64,000 nt of DNA, taken from assembly GCF_022808815.1 (NCBI RefSeq), contig NZ_JAKZLC010000004.1, forward strand, positions 62,001-126,000. Reading direction: 5' to 3'. A model generated the notes under the pieces. The model was not told the origin of the DNA. It was given only the letters and a program-made list of their open reading frames with translations, and searched no databases. Shown here one piece after another: positions 17,601 to 23,739 of the stretch (positions are counted from its first letter, which is position 1; every line of letters begins with the position of its first letter). The DNA is from Geothrix paludis. Lineage in GTDB: Bacteria > Acidobacteriota > Holophagae > Holophagales > Holophagaceae. The position numbers were made by a program, and so were the translations under genes.

Positions 17601-18232
17601 GGGCCTACGACATCGGCTACGGCGGCCTCGACCACGTCCTCGCCTCCGGCCGCAACGTCAACGTCCTGGTGCTCGACACCGAGGTCTACTCCAACACCGG
17701 CGGACAGGCTTCCAAGTCCACGCCCATGGGCGCCGGCGCCAAGTTCGCCATGGCCGGCAAGGCCATGCCCAAGAAGGACCTGAGCATGATCGCCATGACC
17801 TACGGCGGCATCTACGTGGCCAAGGTGGCTTTCGGCTCCCGCGACATGCAGACCGTGAAGGCCTTCCAGGAAGCCGAGTCCTACAACGGACCCAGCCTCA
17901 TCCTCGCCTACAGCCACTGCATCGCCCACGGCTACGACCTGGCCCACGGCGCCGACCAGCAGAAGATGGCCGTGGATTCCGGCCACTGGCCGCTGTTCCG
18001 CTTCGACCCCCGCCGCATGGACAGGGGCGAGACTCCGCTCCAGATGGACTCGGGCGCGCCCAAGATCGAGCTCGGCCAGTACGTGCGCAACGAGACCCGC
18101 TACCGCATGATTGAGCAGCAGAACCCCGAACACTTCAAGAAGCTGCTCGCCCAGGCGCAACACGACACCACCAACCGCTTCTCGGTCTATGAACAGCTCG
18201 CGAAGCTCTCCATCAAGGGCAAGGAAAGCTGA
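14672..18232 (+). CDS. nifJ: Pyruvate:ferredoxin (flavodoxin) oxidoreductase, single-chain
   Basis: A 1186-residue homodimeric PFOR, oxidising pyruvate to acetyl-CoA and CO2 with reduction of ferredoxin. Length matches the family. The N-terminal domain begins [30 protein letters not shown]. Two [4Fe-4S] clusters are bound by [12 protein letters not shown] (about 695) and [12 protein letters not shown] (about 750). The TPP domain has [11 protein letters not shown] with a further cluster Cys pair and [12 protein letters not shown] followed by [10 protein letters not shown]. The start at 14672 is chosen because GGAAGGA precedes it and it matches family N-termini; a longer frame adds 39 unrelated residues. 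Flanked by the Nfn fusion and a dihydroorotate-dehydrogenase-like gene 11 bases downstream. Confidence 0.97.
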   Translation: [1186 protein letters not shown]

Positions 18233-18243
18233 AGGGGGAATCC

Positions 18244-19236
18244 ATGAACCTCTCCACCACCTACCTCGGCCTCAAGCTGGCCCATCCGTTGATGGCGGGC
18301 GCCTCGCCCATGGTCGACGACATGGGCATGGTCAAGCGCCTCGAAGATGCCGGTGCCTCCGCCATCGTGATGCACTCGCTCTTCGAGGAGCAGATCACCC
18401 GCGAGGAAGAGGGCACCATCATGGACATGCAGCTCAGCTCGCATTCCAGCGCTGAGGCCCTGTCCTACTTCCCGCAACCCGACGACTTCCGTCTGGGGCC
18501 CGAGAAGTACCTCGAGCAGATCCACCGCATCAAAGCGGCGGTCTCGGTCCCGGTCATCGCCTCCCTGAACGGCACCACCTCCGCGGGCTGGCTGCACTAC
18601 AGCAAGCTCATGGAACAGGCCGGCGCCGACGCCCTGGAGCTGAACGTCTACTACCTGGCCACGGATCCCAAGGAATCCGCCGCCGCGGTGGAAAAGCGCA
18701 CCCTCGACGTGATCCGGGTCGTGAAGTCCCAGGTGAAGATCCCCGTCGCCGTGAAGCTCTCGCCCTTCTTCTCCTCCCTGGCCCACTTCGCCGGCGAGCT
18801 GGAGGCCGCGGGCGCCGATGGACTGGTGCTCTTCAACCGCTTCTTCCAGCCCGACATCAATGTGGAGGAGCTGACCGCCGAGCCGAACCTCCAGCTGTCC
18901 AGCCCCGAGGAGCTGCTGCTGCGGCTTCGCTGGCTGGCCGTGCTGCGCAGCCATGTGAAGGGCAGCCTCGCGGTCACCGGCGGTGTCCACGATGGCATCG
19001 GCGCCCTCAAGGCCGTCATGGCCGGCGCGGATGCCGTGCAGATGGTGTCCGCCCTGCTCATCCACGGTCCCGAGCGGTTGGCCCAGTCCCGCGCCGCCCT
19101 GGACGAGTGGCTGGACGAACACGAATACGAGTCCCTGGCCCAGGCCCGGGGCAGCATGAGCCTCCAGAAGTGCCCCAGCACCCAGGCCTTTACCCGCGCG
19201 AACTACATGCGAATTCTCAATGGTTGGAAGGCCTAG
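18244..19236 (+). CDS. Dihydroorotate dehydrogenase-like protein
   Basis: A 330-residue FMN-type TIM barrel close to class 1 dihydroorotate dehydrogenases. It begins MNLSTTYLGLKLAHPLMAGASP, has the ELNVYY segment and the FMN phosphate motifs SLAVTGGVHDGIGALKAVMAGADAVQMVSALL. The usual active-site motif of true PyrD enzymes (N-x-S-x-P-N with catalytic Cys/Ser) is not evident. It starts 11 bases after nifJ, so it is cotranscribed and probably serves ferredoxin-linked metabolism rather than pyrimidine synthesis. Such genes often accompany nifJ in anaerobes. The substrate is unknown. Confidence 0.85.
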   Translation: MNLSTTYLGLKLAHPLMAGASPMVDDMGMVKRLEDAGASAIVMHSLFEEQITREEEGTIMDMQLSSHSSAEALSYFPQPDDFRLGPEKYLEQIHRIKAAVSVPVIASLNGTTSAGWLHYSKLMEQAGADALELNVYYLATDPKESAAAVEKRTLDVIRVVKSQVKIPVAVKLSPFFSSLAHFAGELEAAGADGLVLFNRFFQPDINVEELTAEPNLQLSSPEELLLRLRWLAVLRSHVKGSLAVTGGVHDGIGALKAVMAGADAVQMVSALLIHGPERLAQSRAALDEWLDEHEYESLAQARGSMSLQKCPSTQAFTRANYMRILNGWKA

Positions 19237-19253
19237 TGCCTTCTTTTGCCCAC

Positions 19254-19279
19254 AAGGCCCCCGGAGAACCGGGGGCCTT
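19254..19279 (+). terminator. Hairpin after the nifJ operon
   Basis: A perfect 11-base stem (19254-19264 with 19269-19279) with a four-base loop AGAA. There is no T run after it, so it may be a weak terminator or an mRNA-stabilising hairpin. Confidence 0.6.
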
Positions 19280-19286
19280 GGCCATT

Positions 19287-19300
19287 GTGAAAGAAATCAC
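19287..19300. promoter_or_regulatory. Perfect Crp-type operator
   Basis: GTGAAAGAAATCAC, with flanking T and A gives TGTGA-N6-TCACA, the full Crp-type consensus. It lies 76 bases upstream of the rrf2 gene starting at 19377. Confidence 0.65.
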
Positions 19301-19376
19301 ACTCTTTGGATGTGATTGACCTGAAGATCGTCTATCATTCTTGATCGAATCATCTTCCATTTCCGCGTAGGTGACC

Positions 19377-19922
19377 ATGCTTCCACTGTCCCAGTCCTCC
19401 GGTTACGCAGTCCTGGCCATGAGCTGCCTCGAGGATCCCGGTGGCAAGCCGACGCTGGTGGTGGACGTGGCGGCCCGCACGGGCTTCCCCCGGCCCTACC
19501 TCTCCAAGATGATCCACAAGCTCGCCAAGGTGGGCCTGGTGCTGGCCAAGCGCGGCAACAAGGGCGGCGTGGTGCTGGCCCTGCCCGCCAAGGAGATCAC
19601 CCTGGACCTCATCGCCGAGGCGGTGGATGGCTCCGAGTGGCGGAACCAGTGCCTGCTGGGCTTCAAGGAATGCAGCGACGAGCGGGCCTGCCCCGCCCAC
19701 ACCTTCTGGAAGTCCGAGCGCGACCACATCCATCGCTGCCTGAAGGACATCTCCCTGGAGGAGATCCGCGCCTTCGAGCAGCAGAGCCGCACCTGGCGCC
19801 TGGCGGATGCGCTCCCCGAGAAGAAGCTCAAGCCCAAGCCCAAGAAGGCCGCCAAGCCGGCCGGGGCGAAGGCGCCGGCCCGCAAGCCCGCGGCCGCGAG
19901 GGCCACCGCGAAGAAGGCCTGA
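19377..19922 (+). CDS. Rrf2-family iron-sulfur regulator with Lys/Ala/Pro-rich tail
   Basis: A 181-residue Rrf2-type repressor. The winged helix covers residues about 1-80 (LPLSQSSGYAVLAMSCL, then RPYLSKMIHKLAKVGLV and GNKGGVVLA). Three Cys in CLLGFKECSDERAC are placed like the cluster ligands of IscR and NsrR, so it probably senses iron-sulfur status, NO or redox. The last 35 residues are almost only Lys, Ala and Pro, a tail resembling histone H1 and absent from normal Rrf2 proteins. ATG at 19377 is preferred; GTG at 19371 is an alternative. It is convergent with a second rrf2 gene and follows a perfect Crp-type site. Confidence 0.9.
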   Translation: MLPLSQSSGYAVLAMSCLEDPGGKPTLVVDVAARTGFPRPYLSKMIHKLAKVGLVLAKRGNKGGVVLALPAKEITLDLIAEAVDGSEWRNQCLLGFKECSDERACPAHTFWKSERDHIHRCLKDISLEEIRAFEQQSRTWRLADALPEKKLKPKPKKAAKPAGAKAPARKPAAARATAKKA

Positions 19923-19952
19923 TCCCCCGCCCCGGACATCCGCTCCGGGTCT

Positions 19953-20447
19953 TCAGGCGTGAGCGTGATCCCGCTCCGCGTCGACCGTGGTCAGGAAGCC
20001 ATGGTCGGCGCGGAAGCGCTCCACGCCCGGATCCTGATGACGGGCCATGTCCGCCAGGGTGACCGAGCGCAGCCGAACCAGGATCTCCTGCAGGGTCTGC
20101 TTCCAGTAGTCGTGGAGCACGCAGGGCGTCTCCTCCGTGCACCCGGCCAGCCCCATCAGGCAGCGCTTGCGCCAAGCCACGCCGTCGATGGCCTCGGAGA
20201 GGTCCTCCAGCGTGATCTCAGCCGAGGGCTTGGCCAGAACGACGCCGCCGTGGTGGCCGCGGCGGGCGGTCACCAGACCCTTCTTGGCCAGCTTGTGGAC
20301 CAGCTTCGAGAGGTAGGATCTCGGGATGCCGGTGTAGTCCGCCACGGATTCCACCAGGACCGGCTGCCCACCGGGCTCCTGGAGGCATCGCATGGCGCGC
20401 AACGCGTAACCGGTGGTCTGTGACAAGGGGAGCACACGCACCTCCAT
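19953..20447 (-). CDS. Rrf2-family iron-sulfur regulator
   Basis: A 164-residue paralogue of the neighbouring Rrf2. The winged helix reads LPLSQTTGYALRAMRCLQEPGGQPVLVESVADYTG and RSYLSKLVHKLAKKGLV, and the cluster Cys are in CLMGLAGCTEETPC. It lacks the Lys/Ala tail and ends in an Asp/His-rich segment. Its promoter block (20460-20527) is repeated upstream of two decaheme cytochrome genes, where decayed copies of this gene's 5' end also remain. That links it historically to the cytochromes, and it may still regulate them. Redox, NO or iron-sulfur sensing is inferred. Confidence 0.9.
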   Translation of the reverse strand: MEVRVLPLSQTTGYALRAMRCLQEPGGQPVLVESVADYTGIPRSYLSKLVHKLAKKGLVTARRGHHGGVVLAKPSAEITLEDLSEAIDGVAWRKRCLMGLAGCTEETPCVLHDYWKQTLQEILVRLRSVTLADMARHQDPGVERFRADHGFLTTVDAERDHAHA

Positions 20448-20513
20448 GGAGAGGGTTGTCTTGAGGTCTCATCAATGAGGATCCGTCGGTAATCTAACGA
20501 GTCAACCACCCTT

Positions 20514-20527
20514 GTGATCTTCGTCAC
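20514..20527. promoter_or_regulatory. Perfect Crp-type operator with promoter block of rrf2
   Basis: GTGATCTTCGTCAC. Read on the minus strand it is followed after eight bases by TTGACT and by TTAGATT, a spacing and sequence repeated at 23490 and 26660. The block reaches to the rrf2 start at 20447. Confidence 0.65.
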
Positions 20528-20582
20528 CATCTGGATGGAGATTGTAAAAAAGAACAGACCCCTTCCGGCCCCTCTCGGAAGA

Positions 20583-20665
20583 ATTCGACCCGGATCCTGG
20601 GGGGATTCCGGGTCGAATGAGGTGGCGGAAGGGACGGGGAACCCCGCCCCTTCCGGGCTGTGGTG
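20583..20665 (-). terminator. Hairpins after the first decaheme gene
   Basis: Two GC-rich inverted repeats lie between the decaheme gene and the rrf2 promoter. One has arms ATTCGACCCGGA and TCCGGGTCGAAT (20583-20618) and the other is near 20637-20665. On the minus strand a T-rich run (about 20545-20552) lies further on. Together they probably end transcription of the cytochrome gene. Confidence 0.55.
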
Positions 20666-20670
20666 GCTGG

Positions 20671-23247
20671 CTAGTGCACCTTGGCGGGGTCGTAGGTGGC
20701 CCCGGCGCCATGGCAGATGGCGCAGGATTCGCCGGCGACATTGAGGGCGCTGCGGAGCACTCTGACCTGCCCGCCCTGCTGGTTCATGTGGGCCTTGGCG
20801 ATGGCGCTGTCATGGCAGCTGACGCAGGCGGCCGTGAAGGGCGTGGTGACCACGTCATTCGCGTTGATGGTCGCCAGCGCGGCCTTGGCGTCCGCGGGGG
20901 TCCGGTTGGTGGTGTTGAGGAACACGCCGTTGTCCGCTTCCTGGCGGGAGGCCAGGGCGTTGGCGGGCACGCTGCTGTAGCCGGTGGGCGTATGGCAGCT
21001 CTTGCAGTCGTTCAGGATGCCCGGGAAGCCGATGTTCGCCCCGTCGATGAGGTTGATGGCGGACGGCGTCCGATCGCGGGCGATCTTGATGGAGTCGTTG
21101 CGATCCTTCCCGGCATGCAGGCCGTGGATCATGTCCTTGAAGTTGTTGGTGACCTGCGGGAGCGCCAGGGCGGCGTTCGGCAGGGTCTTGTCGAACTGCC
21201 AGGCGGTGAGGATGGCCTGGTCGGCGGCCGTGAAGGCATAAGCCTGGATGGCGGTGTCCGAGATGCCGCGGCCGCTGGTGGTCAGGCCGGGAACGTGGCA
21301 CTGGACGCAGACCTGGACTTCGTAGACGCGGTTGCCGCCGTGGCCTTCGAACCACTCGTGGCACTTGCCGCACTTGGCGGAATCGATGACGGTGCGGCGG
21401 GCGGTGTCGCCGTTCACGGTCTTGATGACCGAGATGGCGTGGCGGGCGACGTTACCCGTGGAGATGATCTGGGTGAAGTAGCCCTGCAGGGACACGGACC
21501 GCATCTTCGCCCCGGCGGGGAAGGTCTTCGTGCCCACCAGGTTCGCGGTGTAGTAGCCGCTGGCGTCGGGGCCGGAGAGGGTCCCGCGGGTGGCGGCGTA
21601 GTTGGGATCCAGCAGGTTGGCGATGGAGACGCTGATGGGCTGGAAGTTGGAGGAGCCGCTGCCGATGTTGTTGTAGTCGGCGGGGGTGTTCACGCCATCC
21701 TGGGGCTGGGCGTAGGCGAGCAGGAAGCTCGGCGAACCCGTGAAACCGTCCAGAGGATCGGCCATGCCGGCGACGGGGGCCTTGAAGGCCGCGTCAGCGC
21801 CGTCCACCTTGACCTTGAAGACCACGGTCGCGGTCGTGTCGGTGGCCGAGGCGGACTTGATCTCGTAGGTGACGTTCTTGAGGCCGGCGGGGATCGTCGG
21901 GTTGTTGGGCGTCACGTTGTTGGCCAGGTGGTAGGTCGTGATGGCCGCGGAGTCATGGCAGATGGTGCAGGCCTTGTCGTCCGTCTGGGGGACGTTGCTG
22001 CCCGGCATGTGGTTGGCGCCGGTGGCGAAGTCCACGGCGTCGTGGCAGGATCCGCAGGCGAGGCGGGAGGGCTTGGTGTTCCAGTTGGTCGACTGCGGGA
22101 CATTCGAGTGGCACTTCAGGCACATCTTCTGCCCGCCATCGAGGATGGAGTAGCCGATGTTGTTGTAGAGCACGTTCGCGTAGTTGTAGCCGGTCTTGGT
22201 CAGCTCCTTGCCCATGTGGATCTGGTGCACCATCGTGGGGAAGTCGCCAGCGGCGGCGCCGTTGACCTTGTAGGTGCTGCCGGAGTACCCGGTGGCCGTG
22301 GTGGTGGCTTCGGCGCGGCCGAACTTGCGCTGGTCCGTGTGGCAGACCACGCAGTAGCGGGCTTCCACGCGGCCGCCGCCATGGAAGGCCAGCTTGTCGT
22401 GGCATTCGTTGCAGCGGTTGATGGAGACGACGTCGCGGATGTCCGTGCCGGCCGCCACAGCGGCGCCGGTGGAGGGCACGAAGTCATAGATCACGTTGAT
22501 GGGGTTCTCCAAGGCGACGCCCGGGGTGAGCGTCACGCCGTCGGCCGTGTTGCTGCCGGTGCCGCGAGCGTTGCCGGAGAACTGCAGGGCGATGCGATGG
22601 ACGAGGGTGGGCGCGTAGGTCACGTCGCCGAGGTCGGCCTTGAGGCTGGGAGCCGTGTAGGTCGCCGCGTCCAGGGCCGCCTGGACCTTGGTGATGTCGC
22701 GGTAGAACGTGTACTTGTAGGTGCCGTCGCCGTTGTCCACCAGGGTGCCGGTGTTGTCGGTGGAAGGCCGCGTGGGAGCGGCGGCGGCGGTCGTGGTCGG
22801 GGTGGTGGTCACGATGTAGCTGACCCATTTGCTGGGGGCCTTGGTGGTGGCATCTTCGGGCACCAGCTTCGCGATGGCGAAGGCCAGGTTGGGATAGCTG
22901 GCCGCCACGGCGGTGGAGCTCTTCGAGGTGGCGGCGCCGAGGCCCACGATGGGCGTGCCGGCGGCGTCCGTGAGCTTGAAGCTCACCACCGGGGCGGCGC
23001 CCATGGTGACCCCGGTGATCTGGCCCACCGGCTTGAGGGCGGCCCACTGATCAGGGGACAGCTTGGCGATGTCGACAAGCGGAACGGCATTGGTGCCGTT
23101 GGTTCCGTTCGTGCCGTTGGTGCCGTTCGTGCCGTTGAGGCCGTTCGCGCCGGCGGGACCGGTCTTGCCGTCGCAGGCGATGAGCGTCAGAAGCGCCGCG
23201 GCCGTCACGAGGGCTCCGCAGAGCTGTTTCAGAGGTCTCTGGTGCAT
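20671..23247 (-). CDS. OmcA/MtrC-type decaheme c-type cytochrome, lipoprotein
   Basis: An 858-residue surface-type cytochrome. A signal peptide ends in the lipobox LIAC, followed by a collagen-like run of Gly-x-Asn/Thr triplets (about residues 28-55). Ten CxxCH heme motifs follow: CNECH, CVVCH, CLKCH, CGSCH, CTICH, then CGKCH, CVQCH, CKSCH, CVSCH, CAICH, in two groups of five separated by a beta-rich domain, as in OmcA/MtrC. The predicted role is passing electrons from the cell envelope to Fe(III), Mn(IV) or shuttles outside. It stands alone, with its own promoter block at 23440-23503. Two paralogues lie downstream in the window. Confidence 0.95.
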   Translation of the reverse strand: MHQRPLKQLCGALVTAAALLTLIACDGKTGPAGANGLNGTNGTNGTNGTNGTNAVPLVDIAKLSPDQWAALKPVGQITGVTMGAAPVVSFKLTDAAGTPIVGLGAATSKSSTAVAASYPNLAFAIAKLVPEDATTKAPSKWVSYIVTTTPTTTAAAAPTRPSTDNTGTLVDNGDGTYKYTFYRDITKVQAALDAATYTAPSLKADLGDVTYAPTLVHRIALQFSGNARGTGSNTADGVTLTPGVALENPINVIYDFVPSTGAAVAAGTDIRDVVSINRCNECHDKLAFHGGGRVEARYCVVCHTDQRKFGRAEATTTATGYSGSTYKVNGAAAGDFPTMVHQIHMGKELTKTGYNYANVLYNNIGYSILDGGQKMCLKCHSNVPQSTNWNTKPSRLACGSCHDAVDFATGANHMPGSNVPQTDDKACTICHDSAAITTYHLANNVTPNNPTIPAGLKNVTYEIKSASATDTTATVVFKVKVDGADAAFKAPVAGMADPLDGFTGSPSFLLAYAQPQDGVNTPADYNNIGSGSSNFQPISVSIANLLDPNYAATRGTLSGPDASGYYTANLVGTKTFPAGAKMRSVSLQGYFTQIISTGNVARHAISVIKTVNGDTARRTVIDSAKCGKCHEWFEGHGGNRVYEVQVCVQCHVPGLTTSGRGISDTAIQAYAFTAADQAILTAWQFDKTLPNAALALPQVTNNFKDMIHGLHAGKDRNDSIKIARDRTPSAINLIDGANIGFPGILNDCKSCHTPTGYSSVPANALASRQEADNGVFLNTTNRTPADAKAALATINANDVVTTPFTAACVSCHDSAIAKAHMNQQGGQVRVLRSALNVAGESCAICHGAGATYDPAKVH

Positions 23248-23299
23248 GCTTCATGCTCCTTTCAGGGAGTCGAGCTGCGTTGTGGGTAGGGGGTTGGAA

Positions 23300-23420
23300 A
23301 GGGATTCCGTCGTATCAACGCAGTCGTCGCCTTCTGCGAGCACGAACACTGGAGAACGCCTCCCGGGAAGGGCGTGCCCCGCACGGGCGTTGGCCTGTGA
23401 CACGGACACCACACACCTCC
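23300..23420 (-). pseudogene. Decayed 5' end of an rrf2 gene upstream of the decaheme gene
   Basis: The stretch after the promoter block aligns with the start of the intact rrf2 at 20447: GGAGGTGTGTG, then a frame reading VSVSQANARAGHAL against LPLSQTTGYAL, then PVFVLAEGDD against PVLVESVADY. It is not translatable as an Rrf2 domain. Boundaries are approximate. It is best read as the remnant of a duplicated rrf2-cytochrome unit. Confidence 0.5.
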
Positions 23421-23489
23421 CGGTAGGAATGTTCCGTCAGGGATTCGTCAATGATGATCTAACGGTAATTTAATGAGTCAACCACCCTT

Positions 23490-23503
23490 GTGACTCGAGT
23501 CAC
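23490..23503. promoter_or_regulatory. Perfect Crp-type operator before the first decaheme gene
   Basis: GTGACTCGAGTCAC is a perfect 14-base palindrome. On the minus strand AAGGGTGG, TTGACT and TAAATT follow. The remaining intergenic sequence (23248-23739) holds this promoter block, the rrf2 remnant and the terminator of the next cytochrome gene. Confidence 0.65.
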
Positions 23504-23655
23504 CGCCTGATTCCTGTTTGGAAAATCAATTGGGATGCTGCTGAATCCTAGATCTCTTCCTATGTAGCAATAAGATGCATAGAGGACCTCCGTGGCGGCA
23601 GATTTTCCAACCTTCCGCTGAGACTCAAGCGCGCACTTTTCCAGGGGGCCATCCG

Positions 23656-23693
23656 AAAACCGGGACCCGGAGCCTGAAGGCGCCGGGTCCCGG
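23656..23693 (-). terminator. Rho-independent terminator of the second decaheme gene
   Basis: A ten-base stem of CGGGACCCGG with CCGGGTCCCG is followed on the minus strand by TTTT. The core GACCCGGAGC-TG-AAGGCG-CCGGGTCC is nearly the same as in the terminator at 27254. Confidence 0.85.
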
Positions 23694-23739
23694 GAGGGGG
23701 TGAAATGGCGGACCAGGACCGAGGCCCTGGTCCCTCACG

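Noticed and set aside
23085-23150. Short tandem repeats (nine-base units) as a CRISPR or satellite
   Set aside because: They are in frame in all three cytochrome genes and encode the Gly-Thr-Asn triplets. There are no unique spacers.
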